This document shows, one piece after another, positions 37,481 to 50,472 of a stretch of DNA of 64,000 bases (the first letter of the stretch is position 1; each line of letters opens with the position of its first letter). Under the pieces are notes generated by a model. That model ran no database searches. It had not been told where the DNA came from and saw only the letters and a list, made by a program, of their open reading frames with translations. Origin of the DNA: Alisma plantago-aquatica (Eukaryota; Streptophyta; Magnoliopsida; Alismatales; Alismataceae); assembly GCA_963693085.1 (NCBI GenBank), contig OY856409.1, forward strand, positions 1,168,913,749-1,168,977,748. The letters run 5' to 3'. Position numbers and translations under genes: made by a program.

Positions 37481-39200
37481 TGGTATTAGAGAAGGACATC
37501 AAGGAGCTCCAACGAGTCTTGAAGATGGGGGAAAGTCTATTAAGACAGCTCAACCCTAAAGGATCATATGTAGGGAAACCACTAGTGTTTGAAAGGGAAA
37601 ACTACCTATATTGGAAGAAAAGGATGCAATATTACTTACAAGGCTTTAGCTTTTTACCTATGAAAAATAGTTGCCTTACCATCCGGACCTCCAATGACAG
37701 AAATAAATAAATGAGATCTGTATACAGTAAGAAAGCCAACTCAAAATACTAGAGCAATAAGTATTTTAATATTCTGATCTATCTCCTAGTCAACTTAATA
37801 TAATATCTTCATGTGAAATTGCATACGACATATGGAGAAAAAGTTTGATTACACATGAGGGAACTAAACTAGATAAGAGTAAAAAAAATCACTATGTTGA
37901 AACATAAACTACGAGTTATCCACATGACTAAAATTGAACCTATTAATGAAATGTATGCTAGATTTTCAACTCTAATAAATGATTTGAGTGCCTTAGGAAG
38001 GCCTATATCATAGCAGGAGTAGGTCTTCAAGATTATTAGGTCTTTGCCATAAAAAATAAAAAATAAGGTCACTGCTATAGAAGAATCTAGAGACCTTTCA
38101 AAATTATTGATGGACTAGTTCATTAAAAACTTAGAAACACATGAAGTAAGGCTTCAAGAAGAAGCCAGTATAGAATAAGAAGAAACATGTAGAGAAAACG
38201 TATGTGCTATTTAAAGAAAGAGTTGTAGATTCGCCTTCTTCTAGTGACTCATCTAGTGATCTTTTTCCAGTAGATGTCGCACATGTGGAGAAAGAGAACA
38301 TTGGAAATCCGATTTCCCAGAACTCAAGAATAAGGAGAAGAAAATGGCTAAGGACAAAAAGAATAAGGCATATCATGCTACCTATGATGATTTCTCAAAC
38401 TCGTAGGCAAGTGATGAAGAAATATGTCATCAAGAATTTGAATACTTCATTGCCTAACGCGATGAAAATGATGAACAAAAAGAATAAGGTACACAAGGTA
38501 ATGATGATGAGGTATATTTTGAACATTTTCTAAAATGGAACTTATTTAACTTGTTGAATTTACTTTGGATAAATTGAAAAGTATAGTTGAAAGAAAAATG
38601 AATTGGCAAATATTATTTATTTTATAACGAAGAACTTAATGAGCTAAATGATAAATATGCTAGTGAAAAGAAAAAGATATATGATCTGGTTTCTCAAAAT
38701 ACTTCCTTGAAAACTTAAGTTTCAACTCTTTTAGATAAGTTGAGTAATATGGAGAAACAAATATTTGTTTCTTACATTTTGGTTATGATCTTATCCTTGA
38801 AATAAATGGTGATTTAAATGATCAAATTGATAGCATTGATGAAAACATTGCTAGTACTAGAAAATGTTTAATTCTACTACTTAAGACTCATTGATGCTTG
38901 CCATAGAAAATGAAAATATTAAGAGATCTTTGGAGAAATTTCAAATAGTATACATTTATTTTAAACATTTTTCATTCTCACAATAATCATGTGGAACTCA
39001 TGGACTTGGTTATATTTCAAAAAATGTTTAAAGAGATAAAAACCAAGGACTTGTTTTTGTTAAAACAAAATCCATTTCTTACATTCTTATTAATCATGCT
39101 ACCTGTTGTGGATCTGGGAGATTTGGTCATTATGCATTATCATTCCCTTTTAAGATAAAAAGTGACACCAACATGGTTTGGGTCCCTAAAACTTCCCTTT
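37481..39200 (+). pseudogene. SIRE-like copia gag, copy 2, broken
   Basis: This is the tandem copy of 32832-34545. The first open part (37480-37710) keeps K-G-S-Y-V-G-K-P-L-V-F-E-R-E-N-Y and Y-W-K-K-R-M-Q-Y-Y-L. The zinc-knuckle region near 39102 reads C-C-G-S-G-R-F-G-H-Y-A, again without the second metal-binding Cys of a good knuckle. The D-T-N-M-V-W-V-P-K-T-S terminus lies near 39160. Its stops differ in places from copy 1, so the two copies decayed partly independently. Confidence 0.75.
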
Positions 39201-40214
39201 AATGAGGTTTGATTGATCATGGGCTTCATTGGGTATTAACTTTTTTATCATGACATTTTCTTTAATTAATTATCTTCAAATGTTAAGTTTTTCAAATTGG
39301 TAGATATAAATGTCAATAATTGGTAGATATGTATTTGGTCTTTTAGGTTTGAAACAAAATATATATATGCATGTTTCTAACATGATATTTACACTTAAAT
39401 GGATATCTCTATATTAGTGGTTCAATTCTTTGTTTGAGCTCAATTCTTATGAGTATGAGATTAAGGGAGAGATTTATAAACATGTACATCTATATCATTT
39501 ATGTTTGTAAATGGCTTCTCTATATCAATATGGGCTCTACATCCCTCATATTTGGTCTATAGATTCCTTGTTGATCTCATTTTGTTCTTAATGGATTCTC
39601 TGTATCATTTTTGGGCTTAGCATCGCTTGAAAATGATTAAGAAATCAATTTGGTTTTGTCTTTGATTTTTATGGGAAATCTCTATATCATCAAGGACTTA
39701 ACATTTATTGCATTGATATTTAGATATACTTAGAAAATTAGTATTATTCATGGCAAATCGATGTCACGGTGGACTTATCATTCCTTACTATTGGCATAGA
39801 GTATCTTTATGACATTTTGTGTTTAATGGAATTATTTTATCATGAAGGATTTAACATTCCTTTCATTGATATTGTGATAACTTTTAAATGTTCCTTGATC
39901 AAATATGACATTTTATCTATGAAATGTATCTCGTTTCAAATTGGTACATCCTAATTTTTACTTGGGCATATGTTCCCTCTCTAATATGACTATCTTGGTG
40001 AGGGGGAGTGTCTTCTTTAGGGGAGCATTGGTAAGTATAACCCTTTTTTGACTTTAAAAAAGGTGGAGAAAATCCATGAAGATAAACTTTACTATCTACA
40101 GTAATATAAGGGTATGATGATATGAATTGCGGCAATTTAAAGGTGTGATCATCTAAATTATCTACTTTCAATATTATCTTATGAAAATATTTGTCATCAT
40201 CAAAAGGGGGAGAT
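39201..40214 (+). other. Internal tail of copy 2 with polypurine tract
   Basis: The first part corresponds to 34546-35130. From about 39781 it continues into sequence absent from copy 1, including a GGTGAGGGGGAGTG stretch near 39998, and ends with AAGGGGGAGA (40204-40213) just before LTR 3. The open minus-strand frame at 39917-40237 is incidental. Confidence 0.65.
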
Positions 40215-41685
40215 TTTTGGCTTTTTAAATATGTCACACTCTATTTATGAAGATGTAAATATTTCCCTTTTGTGCTACTAAATGTGCATTTAGTATTTTA
40301 GGTGATCAAAGAACTTATAAAAGATCCAACAATAAAGAATATGTGGTATTATATGTGTTTTAATATTTGTAGGACAAGTTGTACCATGTATATACTTTAT
40401 ACAAGTGCATTTTGTACTACTTTCTAGGAATGATGTAAGAATAAGTGATTATCATCCCTATACTATACTAAACGAGTGTTTGCACTTATATATAGTCTTT
40501 AAGATATCTAGGTGTCACTAGAAAAATAACTTCATATGTTTTCCAGAAGTTTAGAAATATATTTATAGACATTCTCAGTCGAACTACATTTTAATCGAGA
40601 AAGAGTCATTGTAGAAAAAGAACCATTGTAGAAAATAGTCATTGTGAAATTTGAGAGGAGACTGATTATTAGACAAATACAGTTCAATCGATATGGATCT
40701 CAGTCGTATTACAGTTTGACTAAGAATCAATCCTCTTTAGTGTTAAACTTGGTCAAAACACTCCCAAAATCTATATTGACCTTTCCTAAGTGTTTTCCTA
40801 TATATAGGTGTGCCTATGAACAATTAGGATACACACTTGAGAAAATCCATTACATGTTATCTTTCTCCAAGGTTAGAATTCTACATTGATATATTTGGAT
40901 CTAAGTCATAGCTCAAAAATAGTATCATATGCCAGCAAATATAGAGTTTTGTAACTTTGTGGAGAGTTGATCATCACTTGTTCATAGAGAGATTCATATT
41001 GTAATCATATTCCTCTCTTATTCATCTTGTTGGTTCTTGGTACTTCTCACTACTTCTTGCGAGAAGGCTATGAAGAAGGTTCTTGGTGATACTTCTTGGT
41101 GAAGGCTATGTCCAAGGAAGGATGCTAATTGTGATCTACTCTATTGTATTGCTTCCAATTACTTCATATGAGAAGGTTGTGGGGAAGCCTATTACTTTGT
41201 GTGAGAAGGTTGTGTCCAAGGTGGGAGGTTGATTAAGATCTACTCCATTGTGTTGCTTCATACTACTTCTTGTGAGAAGGCAGTTAGGAAGGCTATTGGA
41301 GATACTTTTTGTGAGAAGGTTGCATCTAAGGTGGGAAGGTGGTTATGATCTACTCCCTTGAGAAAATTCTCCTTGAGATAGAACATGAGGGTTGTCTTGA
41401 TCCACAAAATATATTGATTGATTTTACATATTTTTTATCGATTAAACAAAAGGAATAATATACAAATTGAAATCATGGTTGGGAACAATTAGGTTTTAGA
41501 GTGATGTCTTTTGATAGAACTACTCTACATCAGGTGTCTCTTGTGGTTTGTTTTCATTGTCCAATTATTTGCTTTACATTCCAGTTGCATTATGTTTTAC
41601 ACAAATTGCAATCTAACCTCCTTAGTGTTTGAAATTGCATAAAGTTTTTAGTATCTATATTAAACCCCACTCTATATCACATCAC
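40215..41685 (+). repeat. LTR 3 of the gag-only element (true 3' LTR)
   Basis: 1471 bp. It follows a canonical polypurine tract, starts TTTTGGCTTTTTAAATATG, aligns through the internal repeat array at 41083-41360 and ends TATCACATCA. It is more diverged from LTRs 1 and 2 than they are from each other by eye. Confidence 0.8.
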
Positions 41686-44600
41686 TTGTTTCTTCTTGTA
41701 TTTATCTTTCCCTCCTCTCCCTCCTTCAATCCCCAATGATTTTTTTGACTAAAGTTAAAAGTTTCTCCAATCCCATAAATAGGGTGATGAGTTTGATATC
41801 AAGTGGATCAATTCCTCCCAACATTCTCCTTCACAAATATGTTGTTGTAGAGTCCTTGTGGGAAAGAATAGAAGCACAACCGGCCATGGACGTTTGATCA
41901 ATGGCTTAGAAAGAAAATAGAACCGAATCAAAACTAGTATGAAACTTCCTGAAAGACCAATACTTAACCCTATATTTTTGACATCTTAGGTCTTCATAAA
42001 TCATGAATATTTTCCTAAGGTAAATATCACATTCTACTTGCACCATAAAAATTGAACCACACCTAAAGTCATGTCATACAATAATGGTAATTGTCAATGT
42101 TCACACAAGATAATTAATAATTATCATTAGAAATAATATTAAAAAATCCTCAAAATTTTGAAAAATCTTCAAATCCAGTTCTATCGTTATATACAAACTT
42201 TCAAGTATGACACAAAATGAGGAGTGGGGTTCTAACTTTTAGAGATTTGTTCATACAATTCTAACCTAGATAGATGAATCAACATGATATAGTTATGCCA
42301 AGGATTATTTATGTGATGAAACAAGATATAGGTGGTATGAATTATTATCTTGGTTTTGGTAATCATAAAATCAACATTTCTACCAATTTTTGCCCAAAAA
42401 TATTCATATTTGAACATAAATTTAAAATTTACTCAAATTATATCATTTCTTATTTCTTAAAATTGGATAATCAAAATCACCAATGGGTTAGATAATATAA
42501 CTCCAAACTTCACTAGATTCAAACATTATCTTACAATATAATAACAACATTAGGAAAAATCCATAAAGTACAGTTGAAAAAATATAACCATTAAACTAGC
42601 CCTCATACATTTTTTATTTATACCCAAGTATCACCAGAATTGAGGTAAAATTTGATAATAAACACATAATATGAAATTTTGAAATTTATTATTTCTAAAA
42701 TCGTATCATAGAATGGTTTCTTTTCTAAAATCTCCCTTGGATCTATATACACACATTTGTGGCTGTAAAAACGGGCTAAAAGACGTGGAACATGGTTCAC
42801 TTTTCTAGGTCTTTTCCAATTACTCCACTTTAACATTACAAAATCTGATCTTGTTACCCTATAAACCATAATTCTATGCATTAGAAAACTTTGGGCTTAA
42901 TTCAAGAGAAACCCCAAACATGGTTTGAGTTATGTCTTGATGGACCTTAATAGGAGGTTGATGTTTAATGTTTAGAAGATTTATATTTATGAATAAGAAA
43001 CAATACAATATTTTGTGTAATAAACTCTAACATGTCTGATGTAAATATTTTTTATTTATAATTTTGAAAATGACAAATAAATTGTAAAATATAATTGAAG
43101 GCCCATGTCATAATATATGGCATTATGCAAATAAGGTTTATATAAAAGATAGTATATGTAGATGATATATTCATAATGAATCTAATAATGAGGTGAGGCA
43201 TCTACATATCAACATTAATGATAGGAAGCCTCATATTAGGCCTTAAAGGAATATATATGTTAGTAGAGAATTAGTTTGTTTTTAATTGAATGATAATATC
43301 ATTAAATGTCTTGCAAGAGTACAAGTTGAATAAATAAGTAGAATAGTTGTAATTAGGGATAGATCAAAGTCAGAGAATAATGATAAAATATATCACTATC
43401 CAAAAATTTATAAAAAAGATCTAGATTCATATAATGTATAATATAATCAAAACCACTACCCCAATAATATATCTAATTGTAGACATGGGCTTAATATCAT
43501 TTAAAGTAATTTGAACGTTACCATATCAATAACAATGATGTAAGATGCATACTATATAAGGAATAATGTATATTAGTTGAGTGTTATTTATTATCTTTAT
43601 TAGAATAAAATAACATTAAAGGAATCAGAAGGAAAATTGAGTAAAATATTGATAATGATTGGGTATGGCTTTTATTAGAAAGTGGTTATTGGAAAGGAAA
43701 CCCATAACAATTGAAATCCCATGTTATTAGAGGATATTATTTATTTTGTATCATATATATAGAGAGAGAGATAAATAGAGAAGTAAACTCAAATGTATGA
43801 AATAATTATATGGATGATCCCTAAAGAAGAAATTGACTACAAAATAGGAATCTACATGCTTTGTTTGGTCCAGTTATAGATTTTCATCTTTATTGGAATT
43901 TTTTGATAAACTAACTAATATATATAAGAAAGAGACCATAAAAGGATAGAAAAGAAATTTTCTTTCACTAAACTAGAATATATATTAATTTTAAAGTAGG
44001 TCACACCAAACACCTATTTTCTCATATTTGAGTCATGTGCGGATTTTCCTATCCATTGGATCTTGATCGTACATTCTCTAGGTCATCTCCTAGCTTCGGT
44101 GTGATACATCTTTCTCTACGGATATAGTACGTTTTTGCTTTTCCCTATCCCATTACTCTTTCTATTCCTCATCTCTTGATCTTGTCATAATATTTTTCTT
44201 TGCCATCATTTTTCCTTATGTCTTCTTGATATATTTAATCCCCAATACAAAACCCAACTCTCACTAATATGCAAACACCCAAATCCAATTTCATTTGTCT
44301 TTTCCCCCTTCAATCTACAAACTCACCACACCACCTTACTATAAAAACCTAATGACTAAAAATGACCCCATTCCACAAACTTATTGCCACCCTCAATTGA
44401 TCTTGAGACACATTGGTGTGGTTCTACAAAGACAACCACCATCACCGGCCACCACAACCTCGTCCATGTGACTTTGATCACCTCCATGAAATTAACCATA
44501 TAGTAACTATCCCCAAGACCTCTCCTTGATTCCTATACCCCTAGACCTTTGTCCATTTTAGTACGCATAAGGTTCCCAACCATAGTTATTCAACTAGTAT

Positions 44601-44815
44601 CCATTGACATCGTCCTAATCCTCTACATTTTAGTATACATATTTATATCCTAGTTTCCATATATCAAAAGATGTGAATCTCATGGTCACCCTAATTGATC
44701 TAAACTTGTTAAATCCATATATAATTATTTGAAAGTCAAAAATTTACAAAAAATTATGATATGAATCCAAACAAAATTGTACTCTACCTAAATATGTAAG
44801 TTACATGCTCCAAAT
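41686..44815. other. No gene recognised
   Basis: AT-rich sequence. Parts from about 43100 onward faintly recall the 5' half of the 3.7 kb LTR family, but I cannot draw a boundary. The frames at 42232-42417, 42274-42495 and 42618-42881 match nothing. Confidence 0.4.
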
Positions 44816-44819
44816 ATGT

Positions 44820-46434
44820 AATAACAAAAATGTGACTTTTAGGGTTTACACATTTAATGAGAATTAACCCTAAATTTATATACTTGTTTGGTAGGAGAAT
44901 CAAGGCCTTCTTGTGGACCTAAGGTTTGGGCACAAATGCCATTTATTGTTGATTATTAGGTATTTTTCGTCCTTATTGAATCATAAATGGAAAATCACCT
45001 AAGTTTTCTCCCTCTTTTGAGATATGCATGAAGAATATTTGCTCTGAGATCTTTTTGACCTCTTTTAAGTCTCAAACTTGAAACACATAATGATGTGTTA
45101 TTTCTATTGAGATTATAATTTGGTATCCAAGATTTGTATCTTGATCATTTTTTCTCAAGTTATACCTTATTTGGTGAAGTTTGTTTATGTTGTTACATTT
45201 GTGGAATGGGAAACTGTGATTTTCCATCAGATGGGTTATCGTTGCTTTATATGTAGCTTAAAAGTAAATCATTTTTACCATCATCAATTCTTGTGGTGTA
45301 ACTATGGAATGGAATATTTTGTGATAATTTTGACCAAACCTTAATCTTTCTTCTGTATTTGTATCCATTGCATTTATGATGACTAGCATAATATAATTAC
45401 TTTCTATGCTTAAGGTGGTGATTCATGAAGTGTGTTATTAGAATTTGAGGGTGATGCCTATTATATGTTTTTGGGTGGTGATGCTCATTATATTATTGTT
45501 GGAACTAGGTGATGATGCATGTTCTTGGGTAATTGGGTGGTAATGTCATTTACTCTTTTTTGGGTGGTGATGCCCATTATTTGATTAGGTTATGCCTCTT
45601 CTATTTTATATTAGGTGGTGATGCCATTTACTCCATTTTGGGTGGTGATGCCCAATGTTTGAGGTGTTGATGCCTCTTGTTGTATTATATTGGGTTGGTA
45701 ATTCTCATCATTTTGTGGTGTTGAGGTCATGAGAACATCATTTATTTTATTCTAGTCTTTTCATAATATAATGCATGCTAATCTTTATTCAGAATTAGAT
45801 TCCATAGCAAAATTTGACTTGTTCCCTTCACATTTGAATATCATCTTGTGAATAATTCTATTGAAATCCATTTGGATGATTTTATATCTTTCATTATTTA
45901 GGAGCCTTGGTATATTATTTGATGTCATTTTCCTTATATTTTCCCAGTTCTTTATTATGTGCACACATACCACAATGTTCCTTATATTTGCCCAATTCTC
46001 TATTATGTGCACATACCAATATGTGTTGATAAATCTTCACCATTTCTTCTCTTGTGGGGTTTTCTTCCAACTCGTGAGGTAAAGATGACCTTGGAAGGAT
46101 GGCTAGTTGACTAGTACATGCATATGTGTAGATGATGTTCCTTGGGAGATAGAATTGAAGTGGTTGGATTATTCATTGCATCCCAAATTAGTAATATATC
46201 ATGTACCTTATTTACCTCCCATATGGGTTTCAACTATGTAATTTGATAATATTTTATAGATAAATCATCTTATGATGCATCCTCTTGTGCTTCAAACATT
46301 ATAAACGGAATATTTTGGATCATTTTCCCATGTCAAAAAGTTATGATGGTGTTTGTCATTAAGATTACTCCTTTTATTCGATTGAATAAGGAGTGATTCC
46401 CCTCTTGGGTCTCACTCCTTACAGCCACATAGGT
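44820..46434 (+). repeat. Partial or solo LTR related to the 3.7 kb LTR family
   Basis: The sequence runs parallel to the 3' part of the LTRs at 723 and 5288. A TTTTAGGGTTTA-ACA-TTAATG block sits near 44838 (3260 in the left LTR). A GAAATCACC-like block with CT-rich following sequence comes next, then the ATGG-CCTTGGAAG terminal region, and it ends CTCTTGGGTCTCACTCCTTACA. No primer site follows, so this is a solo LTR, a 3' LTR or a fragment. The left boundary is uncertain. Confidence 0.5.
45414..45730 (+). repeat. Degenerate minisatellite, GGTGGTGATGCC unit
   Basis: Roughly eight to ten spaced copies of a TGGGTGGTGATGCCCATTA-like unit occur at 35-45 bp intervals within the LTR-like region. 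The partner LTRs at 723 and 5288 have only one or two such phrases, so this is a local expansion. Confidence 0.7.
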
Positions 46435-47330
46435 AGGTTCTCTATATTTGGGGTGTGTCTATACTCCCCACCATACCTCAAAATTTATTTTAATGCCTAG
46501 ACACTACCCACCTTAGTGTTTCACTTAGCTACATAGGGTTCTTGTTTCTACCATAAATAATATGAAAGCTATCTTTGTTGATCAACTATGGGATTATCTA
46601 AATAATGAATCCTTGTCCAATCATATCGAATCTATCAAAGATTACCACCCCATACATGCATTATCATGAATATCATTAGAAATCTTTACTGATCATCTAA
46701 CTATGGTGTGCAAGTTAATCAGATTAAGAATAAAGGTAACCTGCAATGATTAATTGCTAAACACATTGATAGTTTCATAAATCATCATTTCTTCTCACTA
46801 ATCATTGTGAGAATCTAGGGTTTTATCATACTTCCATTATTCTAATGCTATTGGGAAAAGGTCACAGCATTCAACGGGCCCATTAACTATCATTTATCTC
46901 CACTACTCACTAGTCATGAGTGTTACTATTATCTCAAACTATGAATCTCAAAATTCATCTCAAGATCTCTCTAAAGTTACATTATCCATGACTTCTATAA
47001 TTGAAATCCCATTGAACTTACAAAAATTCCTATGATCTAAACTTTGTTATCTATTTATCTTCCAAATATACACTAACAAAGATGATTATGATTTCTATAG
47101 AACTATAGTTTCTGAGTAACCATTACCTTGTGAGGTTGTAAGCTCTATATACATCTTTCTCATGACCTTCTTAAAATTCTAATAATATGAGATATAACCC
47201 TAGTTAAAATTATTAATAATACAATACACCCAACCTTCCCAAATTTGGTCTTATGAGATGTAATAGTAAGATTTTTTGAAGAAAATTTGGTGTCTTCAAT
47301 CATTGCTACAGTTGTATACGAGAATGATTT
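46435..47330. other. No feature recognised
   Basis: Sequence between the LTR-like block and element A. No supportable motif. Confidence 0.5.
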
Positions 47331-49358
47331 TTTTGGTATGTATGCCTAGAGTGTCAATCGTATGATTATTGTAATGGGGAATTAGATACCTAATTTGATA
47401 ATTATAAAGGTAATTTCGTCTATTATGTTTGTCTCAATCATGAGATGATGACACACACATAGTAGATGCCTAAAGAATGATATTACTCAATGACATATGT
47501 CTTCAGGTTGAGGACCTGAACAATGAGATCATATGTCAGATAAGAGTAATACATTCTTGTAATGTCCCTAGTCAGATATTACTATGGAAGAAAAATAGAC
47601 AACAGTGATACATAAGATTAGAGTGTGAGTTGGTTAATGATAGAATCTCATTAGTCATGATATGTGGTATCAACCCAAACACTTAGGTGCTTGTTAAAGA
47701 ATAGTGTACCGGATAGATCCACCTTGAGAGTGATACATGGAGACCATGGAATAGTATTTAGAATCATCTTGCATAGTGATAGTGGTGATTGTAGTTCATT
47801 GACCTGAAGTTAGTACACTCATGGCATGTTGTTCAAGGTATTTTGACACCATCCAACATGACCTTGAGTAAGTTTTGTCATAAAGGTGATGCTTGGGTAC
47901 ATTGTGACACATTGGGATTGATTGTGAGTGATGTAGATGGGATTTGTCCCTCCTACATGAGATTCATATATTGGCCACTTGATAAGAAAGACTGAGAAAT
48001 GTATGGTCATACTCATGAAACTCAATAAGTGATATGTGAGCTCACTTGCATGTCATATAGTCTTCTCTAATTCAAGGAACATGAATTGAACATTGAAAGG
48101 ATGAAGATTTCATTCCTCGAGTTCAATATGGATATCAGAGACAAAGGAACTATACAATCGTGGTAACATTGATCATGGGTTGTAGGTTGAAGTTGTTCTT
48201 CAACTTTCCAATTACTTGGGTAGGCAATGATGTGTTGTTGATACTGTTGATTAATTAGTTATGGACACTCACTACCAACATAACTTGGGACCTATAGGGT
48301 CACACGCATAGGATGCACCTGGAATAGGATTTTAATCATCAATATGGTTTAACTTGATTACTAAAGTGTTTAGGTATTCAATTTAAACAACAATGGCTAA
48401 AAATTGACTGATATGATTGTGAATTGACCGCTTCAAGTGTTAAACTGATCGATTCAAGTGTCAGGTCAATTTAAACTACATTGGGTGAATATTGCCTAAA
48501 TTGGGAATGAATCAACTAGTTTAATTAGTGAATTGATCAGTTCAAAGTTTGAAACAACTGGTTCAACTTGTGAATCAACCGATTCAATGATCAATGAGAT
48601 TGGATCAAGGATTGATGTTGACATCATGTTGTACATTAATCGTCACATTGAAAGCCAATATATATGCCAATAGGAAATATAGTGAACTGACCAGTTCCGG
48701 TGTTGAACCAAATGTTTCACATGTGAACCGACTGGTTCAATAATGAACGGTCATTTTATGGTTTGAAACTTCTAGAAAATTCATGAAATCCCATCTCTTC
48801 AACTCCTAGATGAATTAGAAACCCTGACTCTATCCATCCTATATAAAAGAGGACAATCGAGGCTTTCAAGAGACACAACAATAAGCTCTTACAATTATTG
48901 TCCTCTCACAATTGTGGTAATATGAGATCTCGAGCAAGTCTTACCCATAAAAGGGAGAGATGGCAAGGGAGAGATAACAAGGGAGAGAAAGTCAACGCTA
49001 GCATGTTGACATTTAAAGGGACAACTCCATCATGTTGGCTCTGGAAGTACAATGTGGAGTTCCATGTGGTCCACATGGACAACATAGAGGCATGGAGTCT
49101 GTTGTTGCCATGCTAGGAGGACAGCAACTGCCATCATCTGTGGTGTTGTACCAGGAGGTCATCATTTCCAATTGTATGTGTGCATCTTGCGAAGAGTTCA
49201 CATCACCCTAAAAGAGTAGTTGTTAGACTTACTCTAGGATCAGGTATACATATTGCACCTTCTTTCCGAGATACATCACTGTTGACATGATCTTCTGGCA
49301 AGGAATAGGGACAAAAAATTATTTCCACTTCCTTCTCTTTCGTCCCTATTCCCTGACG
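47331..49358 (+). repeat. 5' LTR of element A
   Basis: 2028 bp. It begins TTTTGGTATGTATGCC, a decayed TGTTGG start. It shares with the C LTRs the blocks TCAGGTTGAGGACCT near 47504, ATTCTTGTAATGTCCCTAGTC near 47553 and CTTCCTTCTCT near the end. Confidence 0.8.
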
Positions 49359-49359
49359 G

Positions 49360-49371
49360 TGGTATCAAAGC
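49360..49371 (+). other. Primer binding site of element A
   Basis: TGGTATCAAAGC lies one base after the LTR end, a one-base variant of the tRNA-Met type site found in element C. Confidence 0.75.
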
Positions 49372-50472
49372 TAATTTATGATGTATCTGAATCTAAATCA
49401 ATGTGATCAGATTTATTTTTATTACATACGATGTGAATATTAATATGATTAATGTGCATATCCGATTAAATAACACATACAATCCCAGTATATATGATAT
49501 GATATATACACAATCTATATGTGTCTCCCTAAAAGTTTTTTGGTGGTGTATGTATACATCGTTATGACCAAAACCCCTGTGGATGTGTGTGCATGGTTGT
49601 TCTGTTCTTTCATGTTGTTACTCATTTTGCATAAGAAGCCTCTATCTCTTCCTTTCCAAATGTAAATTAATACTCTTCTTTCTATTATCCCCTCGAATGT
49701 ACTCGAGTTTTTTCCTTTAAAATTGTAATATATAATAGGATAGTTTTAATTTCTATTTTGGGAAAGAGAGACCTTCTACACCATCCAAATCGACTGATTG
49801 AGGAGTCAAATTGATCGACTGGAGGACCGAGGAGGCCACAGACAGGAGGAGCCAACCGATCGACTAGAGGCCCAATCAATCAAATGGAGGAGTCCATTCA
49901 ACCGCATGATCCAGGACTTATTGACCGACTGACAAAGCCAATTGACCAATGAGAAAGTCCAACATATCGAGTGGAGGGTCCAACCAATTGACTGACATGT
50001 TCCAGCAACATGTTATCCAGTACATGTTTCTACATATGATGTGTACCTTAGGTGGTAGCAATTATTTGTGGATCCAAATAATTGCATTAGTATGGCCATA
50101 GTCATCGCTCATATATTTCTAATTACATGTTTTTCATTTATGGATATAGCATGTATATGATTTGTACTATAAGTATGTGGTGATTAGATATGTATATGTA
50201 TTTATATAAAATCACTCAATAAATATTAAGCCTAAGATTATTTCCATAAGCCACACACATGAAAAGGTTTATCAACCAAGAGTAGGTTATGCCAAAATGT
50301 GGTGTGTCGTCTATCTCATAGAAGCGTGATGGTAGATATGTGGGTCTATCAAAGTAGGGTGCATATTCTACTGTGTTAGCTTTTGGGATAGTCTTGACTA
50401 GGTGGCCTTAATGGGATTAAGTGCCTAGAAGCATACAGATGGACTACGGTAAGGATTTGCACATACCGTCTA
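49372..50472 (+). other. Untranslated leader of element A
   Basis: Homologous to the leader of element C, without coding motifs. It contains GATCGACTGG-type repeated motifs at 49785-49990. It ends at GTCTA, the expected 5 bp target duplication of element B. Confidence 0.65.

Larger units (their letters stand above)
30553..39780 (+). repeat. ~4.6 kb segmental tandem duplication
   Basis: Copy 1 (about 30553-35130) and copy 2 (about 35143-39780) match throughout in the same order: about 740 bp of flank, an LTR, a primer site, a gag remnant and a spacer-like tail. Parts are almost identical (31000-31110 against 35650-35760), while others look nearer 90%. The join lies near 35130, where tail sequence CCTTACTATT meets the flank start CAATAGCCATAATTC. 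In copy 2 the tail instead runs on through a purine tract into a third LTR. Duplicating the flank together with the LTR shows a segmental event and not two separate insertions. Confidence 0.85.
31287..41685 (+). mobile_element. Rearranged gag-only copia derivative (SIRE-like), three LTRs
   Basis: The order is LTR (31287-32829), internal, LTR (35939-37478), internal, LTR (40215-41685). Primer sites of tRNA-Met type follow the first two LTRs (32832, 37481), and a canonical purine tract AAGGGGGAGA (40204-40213) precedes the third. Gag of SIRE/Maximus flavour is present, but protease, integrase and RT are absent, so the family is non-autonomous. The outer 5 bp flanks (CCTAG and CTTGT) do not match. 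The third LTR and the interrupted order follow from the tandem duplication. Confidence 0.8.
47331..50472 (+). mobile_element. Element A: 5' part of a long-LTR copia element, interrupted by element B
   Basis: This holds a 5' LTR (47331-49358), a primer site (49360-49371) and about 1.1 kb of leader that aligns to the leader of element C (56620-57770). Shared phrases include GTGGGTCT near 50340 and 57640 and GGTGCATATTC near 50359 and 57659. The alignment to C breaks exactly where element B's LTR begins (50473). The rest of A must lie beyond B, outside the window. Older than C: its LTR end reads GACG instead of AACA, and its primer site is TGGTATCAAAGC. Confidence 0.8.

Noticed and set aside
45414..45730. 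Spaced GGTGGTGATGCC units considered as a coding repeat protein
   Set aside because: Unit spacing is not a multiple of three and stops interrupt all frames.
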